A DNA stretch of 64,000 nt from Streptomyces roseirectus (GTDB lineage Bacteria; Actinomycetota; Actinomycetes; Streptomycetales; Streptomycetaceae), in NCBI RefSeq assembly GCF_014489635.1, contig NZ_CP060828.1:7152001-7216000 (forward strand), read 5' to 3'. This document shows positions 17,057 through 25,359 of the stretch, in pieces. The first letter of the stretch is position 1. Every line of letters begins with the position of its first letter. The notes beneath the pieces were generated by a model. It saw only the letters and a program-made list of their open reading frames with translations, was not told the origin of the DNA and made no database searches. Made by a program: the position numbers and the translations under genes.

Positions 17057-17920
17057 GTGAGGAACGGACGGGAATGGGGACAGCCCTGGTCGGCGGCGGT
17101 GCTCGCGCCCTGGCGGGGCACCGGCGCGAGCCTCGTCACGGCCACCGCCGGGGCGCTGATCGACGCCGAGATGGGGCCCAAGGGGCAGGACGTCGTCCTC
17201 ATGGACGCCGACCTGGAGACCGCCGGACTCACCTCGCTGCTCGGCGCCTGGCGGACGTCCGGGTCCTGTGAGGAGGACTGCGGGCTCGTCGGGTTCGCCA
17301 AGGAGGAGAAGATCGCGCTGCACGACCGTACCGCCGCCCCGTTCCTCGTCCGGCTGCGCGCCCACGACGGCCGCAGCGAGGGCATGACCCTCTTCAGCGG
17401 GCTGCGCGGCAGGGGCAGTTCGGCGTTCACCGCACGGCGCGACCTGCCCGACATCGTCGGCCGCGCCGCCGAGAGCCTGGCCGAGATCGCCGGCTGCCTC
17501 CTCGTCGACTGCGGAACCGGCTGGGGGCCGTGCACCCGGCGCGTGTGCGACGCCGTCGAGTACGTCTTCCTCGTCGGCCCGCCGGACGGCCGTCCCCATC
17601 CCGCCGTACGCGAACTCACCGCCGAGCTGGAGCGCGCGGGGCTGCTGGGCAAACTCGCCGGATACGTGGCGAACAGACCCGGTCCGGGTCCGCGATTTAC
17701 CGGCCAGAATCGGCTGAACGGGGTTGGAGGCGCCCGTTCCAGGGACACACTGCCAGTACGTACCGTGCTCGACCTGCCCGAAGACCCCCGCGCCGCGCAG
17801 ACCGTCGCCCAGGGGGCCCTGCCCGGCCCGCAGAGCCCCTTCGGGAAGGCGTTCCGCGAGGGTCTGGAAGCACTCGAACCCGATTTGTTCCGCACCGGCT
17901 TCGGCCCAGGCGGCCACTGA
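17057..17920 (+). CDS. Degenerate ParA/SIMIBI-like protein without Walker A lysine
   Basis: A 287-residue protein related to the N-terminal ATPase of the preceding large protein, but where that has YKGGVGRTMALANVA, this has PWRGTGASLVTATAG (19-32), lacking the signature lysine. Other strands survive: VVLMDADLETAGLTSLL (46-62), GMTLFSGLRGRG, GCLLVDCGTGWGP, VFLVGPPDG. It is probably a pseudo-ATPase that pairs with the active one. GTG start at 17057, 60 bp after the large gene; a long overlapping frame of a shadow ORF is ignored. Role inferred only from position and fold. Confidence 0.65.
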   Translation: MRNGREWGQPWSAAVLAPWRGTGASLVTATAGALIDAEMGPKGQDVVLMDADLETAGLTSLLGAWRTSGSCEEDCGLVGFAKEEKIALHDRTAAPFLVRLRAHDGRSEGMTLFSGLRGRGSSAFTARRDLPDIVGRAAESLAEIAGCLLVDCGTGWGPCTRRVCDAVEYVFLVGPPDGRPHPAVRELTAELERAGLLGKLAGYVANRPGPGPRFTGQNRLNGVGGARSRDTLPVRTVLDLPEDPRAAQTVAQGALPGPQSPFGKAFREGLEALEPDLFRTGFGPGGH

Positions 17921-17931
17921 GAGGAGGCGTG

Positions 17932-18978
17932 GTGGACACCGTTGATCCCGACCGTACCGACACACCCACCGGGACGCCGGGGGGAACCTCTTCGGGGGTG
18001 AGCCCCGCTCTGGCGAGTCCGGCGCGGCTGCGCGCCGCCCATGTCACCGACGCCAGCGACGACTTCGTCGACATGTGCGCCGACGCGCTGCACCCCGACG
18101 GGCTCCACCACGTCGCCGCCTACCACCGGGGCGTCTACAACTACTCCGTGGACATCCTGGAGTCGGTCGCCGAGGACGCCGCCGTCGACCGCGACCTCTA
18201 CATCCGCGTGGGCCGGCAGCTCAACTTCCTGCTCGGCCGGATGGACCGCGCGCTGCGCCCCGCCGAGAGCGGCCGGCTCATCCGCACCGTCCTTCGGCTC
18301 GGCGACGCCTCCGTCTTCCACTACTACGTCCGCCCCGGCGAATACCTCACCGGCGTCTCGCTCGGCGCCGCGCACGACGAACCCGGCGACCGCGCGATGG
18401 CCCGCCTCGCCACCCGGTTCGCCGCGACTCTGCGCCAACGCGGCCTCAACTACGGCGGGTTCGAGGAGGACGACTTCAAGGACACGGCGCCGGACGGCCG
18501 TTCGGGCGGCCCGACGACCGTCGCCGATGCCCTGCACACCGACCGCTCCGGCGCCGTCGGCCCGCACCCCGAGTCCCTGCTCACCGCCTGCTCCGCCGCG
18601 CTGTCCGTCGAGGACCTGCACTACGTCGCCTACCTCGACCCGGCGGGCTTCCTCTCCGCCGACGTCCTCGAACTCGCCCAGCTCGCCCCCTACTTCCGCA
18701 ACATCACCCACCAGAGCCGGCGCGACCGCTACCAGGACATCGCCCAGCGGCTGCCGTTCGTCGTCGCCCGCCTCAACCACTCCCTCAAGGCGGTCCTGCC
18801 CGGCCGCCTCACCCGCACGGTCCTCGACGTCGACGAGGGCGCCCTCTACTACTCCGTCGTCGGCGACGGCCCCTTCCTCCTCGGCGTCACCCTCAACCAG
18901 GACCGCGTCTTCCACGCCGACCTGAGGATGGCCGAGCTGACCGACGCCGTCGAACGCGTCCTCGCGGCCGAACGGTGA
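17932..18978 (+). CDS. Unknown protein with duplicated domain
   Basis: A 348-residue protein made of two alignable halves, about 20-165 and 195-340. Both run: LHHVAAY/LHYVAYL, a helical stretch, RDLYIRVGRQLNFLLGRMDRALRPAESGRLIRTVLRLGDASVFHYYV versus RDRYQDIAQRLPFVVARLNHSLKAVLPGRLTRTVLDVDEGALYYSVV, then LTGVSL/LLGVTL. The second part of each half looks somewhat like a Roadblock/LC7 fold, a low-confidence impression. GTG at 17932 is chosen because GAGGAGG ends 4 nt before it; the GTG at 17929 is too close. It follows the pseudo-ParA gene by 11 bp. Confidence 0.6.
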   Translation: MDTVDPDRTDTPTGTPGGTSSGVSPALASPARLRAAHVTDASDDFVDMCADALHPDGLHHVAAYHRGVYNYSVDILESVAEDAAVDRDLYIRVGRQLNFLLGRMDRALRPAESGRLIRTVLRLGDASVFHYYVRPGEYLTGVSLGAAHDEPGDRAMARLATRFAATLRQRGLNYGGFEEDDFKDTAPDGRSGGPTTVADALHTDRSGAVGPHPESLLTACSAALSVEDLHYVAYLDPAGFLSADVLELAQLAPYFRNITHQSRRDRYQDIAQRLPFVVARLNHSLKAVLPGRLTRTVLDVDEGALYYSVVGDGPFLLGVTLNQDRVFHADLRMAELTDAVERVLAAER

Positions 18979-18990
18979 AGAGGTAACGAG

Positions 18991-20133
18991 GTGAGACAAC
19001 TCGGCCTGCTGCTGGGCCTGTTGGCGGCGGGCTGGGCGGTCGGCACCGGCACCGGCGAGGTCGGCGGCTCGGACGCCTTCCTGTTCCTGACGCTGCTGCT
19101 GCTCGCCGTCGGCCTGTACGGCAGCACCTCGGACATCTCGGTGCGCGAGGCCCGTGAACACCTCGGGCTGATCGGCCTCGCGGTGACGGTCGGCGTCGTC
19201 GCCAAGGCGGCCCTGATCGCCGGGGCGCTGTGGCTGGCCCTGGACGATCCCGCGTACCTCGTCCTCGCGATCACCGTCGCCCAGGTCGACCCGCTGTCCG
19301 TGGCCGCCCTGCGCGACTCCTCCCGCATGTCGCCGCGCGCCAAGACGATCCTGTCGGTGTGGGCGTCCTTCGACGACCCCGTGACCGTCCTGCTGACCGC
19401 GTTCACGGTGCCGCTGGTCGCGGACGGGGCGGGCATCGGGGGGTCGGCGAGCGGGTACGCGGTCCAACTCGGGTTCAGCGCCGTGCTGGTGGCGGGCGCG
19501 GGGGCGGTCTGGTTCTTCCTGCGGCTGTGGCAGGGGCGGGGCGCGGACGTCGTCGGGGTGGTGCTGGTCGGGGGGATGCTGGTGGTGGCCGCGTCGTACA
19601 CGCTGATGCTGGGGATCGCGGTGGTGGGGCTGTTCTTCCGGCCCGCGTTCCTCGGGCGCTGGGTGGGGGCGGTCACCCGGGGGGCCTACGCCGTCGCCGC
19701 GTTCCTGCTCGGGATGCTGCTCGTCGGCGGCGTCAGCGTCGGCTACGGGCTCGTGCTGGGCGCCTCCGCGTTCGCCGCGCACGCCGTCGTCGCCTCGGTG
19801 CTGACGCGCCGGCTCGGGCGCGCCGACCGGGTGCTGCTGGCGCTGGGACAGCAGAACGGGGTCACCGCGATCGTGCTCGCGCTGTCGCTCGAACCGGCGT
19901 TCCCGAGGGCGCCGGCGATCGTGGCGCCCGCGATCGTCACCGTCAACCTGCTGCACTACGCGGCGAATTCGGCCGTGGGTGGGCGGAATGGCCAGGCTCC
20001 GTGGCGACGTGGGGGCCCGTGGCGACGCGGCGGCCCGGCCCCCTGGCGGCGTGGGGGACCGGGCCGTCGTGCGCGTGGTGCCGGGGCAGGCCCTACGGCC
20101 GGAAGCGGAGCACCTGCGGGTCGTGGTCGCTGA
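18991..20133 (+). CDS. CPA-type cation/proton antiporter-like membrane protein
   Basis: A 380-residue protein with about ten hydrophobic segments to residue 330. AITVAQVDPLSVAALRDSSRMSPRAKTILSVWASFDDPVTVLL (residues 94-136) matches the antiporter core of CPA1/NhaP proteins, with the Asp pair in QVDP and FDDP as candidate ion-binding residues. It is short at the N-terminus for the family, and ends in an Arg/Gly/Pro repeat tail (PWRRGGPWRRGG, then APWRRGGPGRR). It starts 12 bp after the duplicated-domain gene, so likely the last gene of the island's operon, and its end overlaps the convergent nuclease gene by 41 bp. Confidence 0.65.
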   Translation: MRQLGLLLGLLAAGWAVGTGTGEVGGSDAFLFLTLLLLAVGLYGSTSDISVREAREHLGLIGLAVTVGVVAKAALIAGALWLALDDPAYLVLAITVAQVDPLSVAALRDSSRMSPRAKTILSVWASFDDPVTVLLTAFTVPLVADGAGIGGSASGYAVQLGFSAVLVAGAGAVWFFLRLWQGRGADVVGVVLVGGMLVVAASYTLMLGIAVVGLFFRPAFLGRWVGAVTRGAYAVAAFLLGMLLVGGVSVGYGLVLGASAFAAHAVVASVLTRRLGRADRVLLALGQQNGVTAIVLALSLEPAFPRAPAIVAPAIVTVNLLHYAANSAVGGRNGQAPWRRGGPWRRGGPAPWRRGGPGRRARGAGAGPTAGSGAPAGRGR

Positions 20134-21910
20134 TCTGGTCGTGGAACTCCGCGTTGACGTGGACGCTGTCGTACTCGAAGGCGCAGGCGCGGCGGATCGA
20201 GGGGCTGATCAGGATCTGGTCGAGGACCTGCGCGTTGCCCTGGTAGACGTAGGAGTAACGCTCGTTCTTCGGCAGGGACTTGATCGCCGACCAGAGGGCG
20301 CCGTCCGACTCCAGGAGCTTCGCGGTGCCGGAGAACTCGAAGTCGTTGATGTCGCCGAGCGCGATGACGTCCGCGTTCTTCTGGGTGTCGAGGATGTTCT
20401 TGACGAACGCGTTGACCAGCGTGGCCTGTTGGTGGCGCTGGACCTCGGAGGAGCGGGCCGGGGGCTGGTACTGCGAGGTCAGAGCCTGGTCGCCGCCCTT
20501 GGAGTTGAAGTGGTTGGCGATCAGGAACACCGTCTTGCCACGGAAGGTGAACTCGCCGACGAGCGGCTTGCGGCTGTTCTTCCACGCCTCGTTCGCCGGG
20601 TCGATCCGGCCCGGGGAGACGGTCAGTTCGGCCTTGCCGCGCACCTTGGTGACGCCGACGGCCGTCGTGGCGTCGCCGCCCGCGCGGTCCGTGAAGGAGA
20701 CGCGCTCCGGGTTGAACAGGAAGACCTGGCGGATGTTGCCGCCGGGCTCGCCGCCGTCCTGGCCGTCGGCCGGCGAGATCGAACGCCAGTCGTACGCGGG
20801 GCCGCCCGCCGCCTTGATCGCGTCGATCAGCTTCGTGACGGTGACGTCGGCGGCGGTCGTGCCGTCGTTCGTCGCGCCGTTGTCGTCCTGGATCTCCTCC
20901 AGGGACACGATGTCGGGCGACTTGAGGTTGTGCACGATCGCGGCGGCGTGCGCGGCGAACGTGGTGTCGGAGGGGTCGAGGTTCTCGACGTTGTACGTGG
21001 CGACCGCGAGTTCGGCGCGGGACTGCGCGCGGGTCGACTCGCGCTGGAGGCCGGCGCTCTTCAGGGTGCCGAGCCGGCTGGCGACGAGGGTGTAGCCGCC
21101 GAACTGGTTGTAGTCGAGCGGGCCGGTCGTCGCGCCCGTAAGGGTGTCCCCCACATTCGCCGCCGGGAAGTCGGCGGTCGCGCCGAGCGACTGGATCTGG
21201 ATCCGGCCGGTGTTCTGCGACCCGTACGACCCGTAGACCGTGCCGCCGCGCCGGTTCGCGTTCTCCCACGGCTTCACCGTCACCCACAGCTCGGTGAACG
21301 GGTCCGTGGCGCCGACCACGCGGGCGTCCGCGACCTGGACGTTCATGCCCTCAAGGGACTCGTAGTGGTCCAGGGCGTACTTCTTCGGCTCCAGCGTCAG
21401 GGCGTTGATCGAGCCGTTCGGGGCGGGCGCGTACGCCGCCGGGACCGAGCGCGCGCTGATCACGACCGGGGCCGGGACCGGGTTGCCGCTGGAGACGACC
21501 GTGGTGACGGGCTTGGTGATCTCGGTGATCGCCTGGTTACCGGAGGCCGTGCCGCCCGGGACGAACTCCGAGACGGTGCCGGTGACCGTGACCGCGTCCC
21601 CCACGGCGACGCCCTTGGGGACCGAGCTGGTGAAGACGAAGACGCCCTCGCTGGTCGCCGGGTCGGCGTCCGGGTTCGGGTCCTGGATCCAGAAGCCCTT
21701 GGACTGGCCGTACGTGCGGATGCCCGTGACGATGCCCGCGACGTCCGTCACCTGCTTGCCGGCGTACGGGGAGATGCGGGTCGTGCCCTGGATGTCGTGG
21801 ATGCGCACGGTGTCCGCGTGCGCGGGCGAGACGAGGACGACGGTGGACGCGGCCGAGCAGACGGCGGCGACGGTGAGCGCGGCGAGACGCGCGGACGACT
21901 TGCTGGGCAA
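20093..21910 (-). CDS. Secreted endonuclease/exonuclease/phosphatase-family nuclease (ExeM/NucH-like)
   Basis: A 605-residue exported nuclease. TTG at 21910 with GGAGGG upstream is chosen as start because a Sec signal peptide follows (KSSARLAALTVAAVCSAAST...SPAHA, cleavage before DTVRI); the longer frame to 22141 has no secretion signal. The N-terminal half holds OB-like beta domains (VTDVAGIVTGIRTYGQSKGFWIQDP). The C-terminal half is the EEP domain: ATYNVENLDP, SLEEIQDDNG (metal-binding Glu), ANHFNSKGG, ALGDINDFE and ISDHDPQV. It degrades extracellular DNA, probably for phosphate. Transcribed alone. Confidence 0.85.
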   Translation of the reverse strand: MPSKSSARLAALTVAAVCSAASTVVLVSPAHADTVRIHDIQGTTRISPYAGKQVTDVAGIVTGIRTYGQSKGFWIQDPNPDADPATSEGVFVFTSSVPKGVAVGDAVTVTGTVSEFVPGGTASGNQAITEITKPVTTVVSSGNPVPAPVVISARSVPAAYAPAPNGSINALTLEPKKYALDHYESLEGMNVQVADARVVGATDPFTELWVTVKPWENANRRGGTVYGSYGSQNTGRIQIQSLGATADFPAANVGDTLTGATTGPLDYNQFGGYTLVASRLGTLKSAGLQRESTRAQSRAELAVATYNVENLDPSDTTFAAHAAAIVHNLKSPDIVSLEEIQDDNGATNDGTTAADVTVTKLIDAIKAAGGPAYDWRSISPADGQDGGEPGGNIRQVFLFNPERVSFTDRAGGDATTAVGVTKVRGKAELTVSPGRIDPANEAWKNSRKPLVGEFTFRGKTVFLIANHFNSKGGDQALTSQYQPPARSSEVQRHQQATLVNAFVKNILDTQKNADVIALGDINDFEFSGTAKLLESDGALWSAIKSLPKNERYSYVYQGNAQVLDQILISPSIRRACAFEYDSVHVNAEFHDQISDHDPQVLRFRP

Positions 21911-22232
21911 GTGATCCCTCCGGGCGGGAGTGTCGGGGCAAGGACGGCAAGGCGCGTGGGGGGAGTGCGGGTGCCTGCGGCTGTGCAGCAGTGTGGCAGG
22001 TACGTGACACGCGTAGAACCAAGGACGGTGGTGAACAGTTGTTCCCTGACTTCTACGCGCGTCAATCTCCTTGTTGATCTCGCCACTTGTCAAGGTTTCG
22101 GCCATGTACGGGAGCGGACGGGCAGATGAACCGGGTGGCATGGGGTGAAACCCGTCTAGGCTTCGGGGTGAGGTGTACGGGGCCGGTCAGGGTCATACCC
22201 GTAGTACTTCCGTCCGCTAGGAGAATCAGCCG
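21911..22232. promoter_or_regulatory. Divergent upstream region of the nuclease gene
   Basis: 322 bp without a gene. It holds an inverted repeat CGCGTAGAA (22010-22018) / TTCTACGCG (22051-22059) that frames GAACAGTTGTTC (22033-22044), which resembles the GAAC-N4-GTTC core of actinobacterial LexA boxes. An RBS AGGAGA (22219-22224) serves the plus-strand gene. Promoter elements could not be fixed with confidence. Confidence 0.4.
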
Positions 22233-23651
22233 ATGTCAGACAGCTCCCCCCTGCCGCCCGTGCGGCTCGCCCCCGAAGCGGAGCTGGCGCGGGAAGCGCT
22301 CGCCACGCCGTTGCTGTCGCGGGCCGCGCGGCTCGCGCGGTGGGCCGGTCCCGGGACCCGGGTGGACGCCGGGGGCGGGCTCGTCGACGAGCAGTTGCCG
22401 GCCGCCGCCGAGGAGCTGGGGCTGACCGGCGAGGACGCGGAAGCCTACGCCAGCGAGGCGTGGCGGGTCGCCGTGGACGCCGGGCTCGTCGAGATCCTGG
22501 ACGAGGAGGCAGGCACCGTCCGCACGGGCGACGACCTCGCCCTCCTCACCGGCGGCTCCCCGCACGACGTCCTCACCGTCTGGCTCGCCGCGCTGGAGAC
22601 CGTCCTCGCCGACGCCAGCACCCCCGACCTCGACGCGCTCATGGACGTCATGGACGAGGGCGGCCGCGTCGACTTCTCCGAGCTGGACTGGGACCCCGAG
22701 GCCGAGGCCGAATTCCTCGACGGCGTCCTCGGCAACCTCTACCTGCTCTCCGTCAGCGAGGACGGGCCCGGCGAAGGCCCGGTCCCGCTGCCCGCGCTGG
22801 CCGCCTCCATGATCGTCCCCGGCGACATGGGAGAGCCCACCAACGACGTCCTGGAGCAGGTCTCCGACGCGATGATGCGCCTCGACGACCAGTTCCGGCT
22901 GCTGGAGCCCGTCGGGATCGTCGAGTACGAGCCCGTCGACGAAGCGCTCATGGACGGGGACGTCCCCGACGGCGTCGACGAGACGGACGTCTCGCGGTAC
23001 GGGATGGTCCGGCTCACCGCGCTCGGCCGGTACGGGCTGCGGGCCCGGCTCCTCGACGCGGGGTTCGCCGCGCCGGCCGTCGGTGAACTCGCGGACAAGG
23101 GGGCGGACGCGCTGCTCGACGGGACCGCCGGGTACGGGTCGCTCGCGGCGCGGGCCGAGACCGAGCAGTGGCTCGGACGGCGTCAACCGCTCGACGCCGC
23201 GCGGGAGTTGCTGTCCGCGGCGCGCGGGGCCGATGACGGGGCTCCGCTGCGGCGGTTGCGGTGCCAGCAGGCGTTGTCGCTCGTCGGGGGTGAGGCGGAG
23301 ACCGCCGTGCGGGAGGTGCTGGACGATCCCGAGCTGGGTGGGCTCGCGCGGGTGTGGCTCAGCGAGCTGGGGTTCGCGGATGTGCCCGCGCCGTCCGAGG
23401 AGATGGTGTTCTGGCTGACCATCGACACGGTGGCCGCGCAGTTGGCTGCCGAGGGGAACTCGGAGGAGTTGCAGGCGTTGGTGGAGGGGTTGGCCGCGCA
23501 GCACGAGGGGTTCTTCTCGGCGGTGTGGCGGGTGGGGCATCCGGCTACCGCCGATGTGCTGGAGGCGATGGGGAGGCTGCATCCCGATAAGCGGGTGGCG
23601 AAGGAGGCGCGGAAGGCGGCGTTCAAGGCGCGGTCGCAGCAGGGGGGTTGA
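22233..23651 (+). CDS. Conserved hypothetical acidic protein
   Basis: A 472-residue, strongly acidic, mainly helical protein without signal peptide or membrane segments. Residues 1-120 look like a wHTH-type alpha domain (LTGEDAEAYASEAWRVAVDAGLVEILDEEAGTVRTGD), and a second similar block (VSRYGMVRLTALGRYGLRARLLDAG) lies near 250. The C-terminal 180 residues read as helical repeats. No enzymatic motif recognised. RBS AGGAGA precedes the ATG. The closing HPDKRVAKEARKAAFKARS is basic, unlike the rest. Confidence 0.7.
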   Translation: MSDSSPLPPVRLAPEAELAREALATPLLSRAARLARWAGPGTRVDAGGGLVDEQLPAAAEELGLTGEDAEAYASEAWRVAVDAGLVEILDEEAGTVRTGDDLALLTGGSPHDVLTVWLAALETVLADASTPDLDALMDVMDEGGRVDFSELDWDPEAEAEFLDGVLGNLYLLSVSEDGPGEGPVPLPALAASMIVPGDMGEPTNDVLEQVSDAMMRLDDQFRLLEPVGIVEYEPVDEALMDGDVPDGVDETDVSRYGMVRLTALGRYGLRARLLDAGFAAPAVGELADKGADALLDGTAGYGSLAARAETEQWLGRRQPLDAARELLSAARGADDGAPLRRLRCQQALSLVGGEAETAVREVLDDPELGGLARVWLSELGFADVPAPSEEMVFWLTIDTVAAQLAAEGNSEELQALVEGLAAQHEGFFSAVWRVGHPATADVLEAMGRLHPDKRVAKEARKAAFKARSQQGG

Positions 23652-23679
23652 GCTGCGGTTGGCGAGTGCGGGCTGTATT

Positions 23680-23716
23680 GGGCTGGTCGCGCAGTTCCCC
23701 GCGCCCCTTTAGGGCG
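23680..23716. repeat. Common Streptomyces intergenic repeat fragment
   Basis: The segment CTGGTCGCGCAGTTCCCCGC followed by GCCCCTTTAGGGC matches a short element found between many Streptomyces genes, usually as a long hairpin with the mirrored GCGGGGAACTGCGC arm. Here only one arm is present, with a small GCCC-TTTA-GGGC hairpin, so terminator function is doubtful. Confidence 0.6.
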
Positions 23717-23810
23717 TTGTTCAACTGGAGTTAAAGAGCGGGCGGGAGTGTGTCTTCGCGAACCTCCGTGCGCCACCCTCCGCGCCACTCGACCCGTCTC
23801 AGGAGACTTC

Positions 23811-25238
23811 ATGTCGCTCACCCGCAGGGACTTCGCCGCCAGATCCGCGCTCACCGGTGCCGGGGTGGTGCTGGCAGGGAGCGCCGGGGTGCTCGCCTCC
23901 GCTCCGCAGGCTCTCGCGTCCGCTGACGTCGAAGGGTGCGAGCACGGGGGACTGGGGTACGGGCCCCTGCTGCCCGACCCCGAAGGCATCCTCGCGCTGC
24001 CCGCCGGGTTCACCTACCGCGTCATCACGCACAGCGGGAAGACCAAGCTGGAGTCGGGGGAGTACACGCCGTCCAACCATGACGGGACGGCCACTTTCGA
24101 GGGGCCGCGTGGGACGACGTTGCTGGTCAACAACCATGAGCTGAAGGGGCCGCGCACGAGGTGGGCGCATCCGGTGCCGCTCGCCGAGGGGCTGGTGTAC
24201 GACCCCGCGGCCTCGGGCGGGTGCACGGTCGTCGAGGTGCGGCCTGATGGGCGGGTCGCGGAGTGGGTGGGGATCGCGGGGACGTCGACCAACTGCGCGG
24301 GCGGGCGCACCCCTTGGGGGACCTGGCTGACGTGCGAGGAGAACTCCGACCGGGCCGGCGTCAACGGGATGACCAAGGACCACGGGTACGTCTTCGAGGT
24401 CGACCCGCTCGACCGGCGCGCCAACCGGGACCCCAAGCCCCTGAAGTTCTTCGGGCGTTACGACCACGAGGCCGTCGTCATCGACCCGGGGCGCGGGCAC
24501 GCCTACCTCACCGAGGACGCCGCGAGCCCCAACGGCCTGCTGTTCCGCTGGACCCCGCCGAAGGGCTTCACGCACGGCCGGGGCAGGTTCCGCACCCTCG
24601 CCGACGACGCCGGTGTCCTCCAGGCGCCCAAGTGCTTCGACTCCGGCGGCAAATTCGTCGACGACCTCTCCCGGGCCACGAAGACCGGCACGGTGTACGG
24701 GGTCGACTGGATCGACGTCCCCGACCGCGACGCCCAAACCGTCGCCGTGCGCAAGCAGTTCGCGGACGGCGAGATCACCCGCGCCCGCAAGCTGGAGGGC
24801 ATGTGGTGGGGTGACGGCGGTGCCTACATCGTCTCCTCCTACGCCCGTTCCGAGAGCCCCGTCCAGCACGACGGCCAGGTCTGGTTCTACGACCCCAAGC
24901 GCCGCACCCTCACCCTCAAGGTCCTCCTCGGCGTCAACCCCGACCCGTCGAAGGACGGCCCCTTCGACGGCCCCGACAACATCACCGTCTCCCCCTACGG
25001 CGGCCTCGTCATCGCCGAGGACGGCGAGGGCGTCCAGCACCTCTTCGGCGCCACCGACTCCGGCCGCACCTACCCCATCGCCCGCAACGAACTCAACGTC
25101 GGCACCGAAGACGCCCCGGAATACAGCGAGTTCGCCGGCGTGACCTTCTCCCCCGACGGGCGCACCCTCTACGCCAGCATCCAGACACCGGGGATCATGC
25201 TGGCGATCACGGGGCCCTGGAAGCGGCAGAGGCGCTAA
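23811..25238 (+). CDS. Tat-exported PhoX/DUF839-family protein
   Basis: A 475-residue protein with a Tat signal, MSLTRRDFAARSALTGAG followed by a hydrophobic stretch to about residue 40. The mature part has PhoX-like (DUF839) beta-propeller features: NNHELKGPR, GRTPWGTWLTCEEN, YVFEVDPLD, YDHEAVVIDPGRGHAYLTEDA, PDNITVSPYGGLVIAEDG. PhoX phosphatases bind Ca/Fe and release phosphate; whether this relative is active is not shown. ATG at 23811 follows AGGAGA. With the nuclease upstream it may serve extracellular phosphate scavenging. Confidence 0.82.
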   Translation: MSLTRRDFAARSALTGAGVVLAGSAGVLASAPQALASADVEGCEHGGLGYGPLLPDPEGILALPAGFTYRVITHSGKTKLESGEYTPSNHDGTATFEGPRGTTLLVNNHELKGPRTRWAHPVPLAEGLVYDPAASGGCTVVEVRPDGRVAEWVGIAGTSTNCAGGRTPWGTWLTCEENSDRAGVNGMTKDHGYVFEVDPLDRRANRDPKPLKFFGRYDHEAVVIDPGRGHAYLTEDAASPNGLLFRWTPPKGFTHGRGRFRTLADDAGVLQAPKCFDSGGKFVDDLSRATKTGTVYGVDWIDVPDRDAQTVAVRKQFADGEITRARKLEGMWWGDGGAYIVSSYARSESPVQHDGQVWFYDPKRRTLTLKVLLGVNPDPSKDGPFDGPDNITVSPYGGLVIAEDGEGVQHLFGATDSGRTYPIARNELNVGTEDAPEYSEFAGVTFSPDGRTLYASIQTPGIMLAITGPWKRQRR

Positions 25239-25299
25239 TTCGTTCGACCGTCACAGGCCGCGCCTCCTAGAGTCGGAGACACGAAAGCGACGCACCTCC

Positions 25300-25323
25300 C
25301 GGTGCGCGGACAGCGGTTACTTC
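25300..25323 (+). repeat. Degenerate extra copy of the Y RNA 5' motif
   Basis: These 24 nt match 25386-25409 inside the Y RNA at 21 of 24 positions; all three differences are purine transitions. Both share CGGTTACTTC. Downstream remnants (GAATCCG, AGTCGACTT) echo the T-arm/acceptor part of the RNA, so this may be a decayed second Y RNA copy, or a shared protein-binding sequence. Confidence 0.45.
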
Positions 25324-25359
25324 TTCCACAGAATCCGATACCGCAGTCGACTTGATCTC

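Noticed and set aside
7211..20133. Prophage or integrative element carrying the conflict genes
   Set aside because: No integrase, transposase, tRNA attachment site or direct-repeat ends were seen; base and codon use match the flanks.
20093..22141. Longer N-terminus for the secreted nuclease (start at 22141)
   Set aside because: It would place 77 extra residues without secretion features before a good signal peptide; TTG at 21910 has an RBS.
23680..23716. Novel regulatory element before the PhoX-like gene
   Set aside because: It matches a very common Streptomyces intergenic sequence, here incomplete, so not specific.
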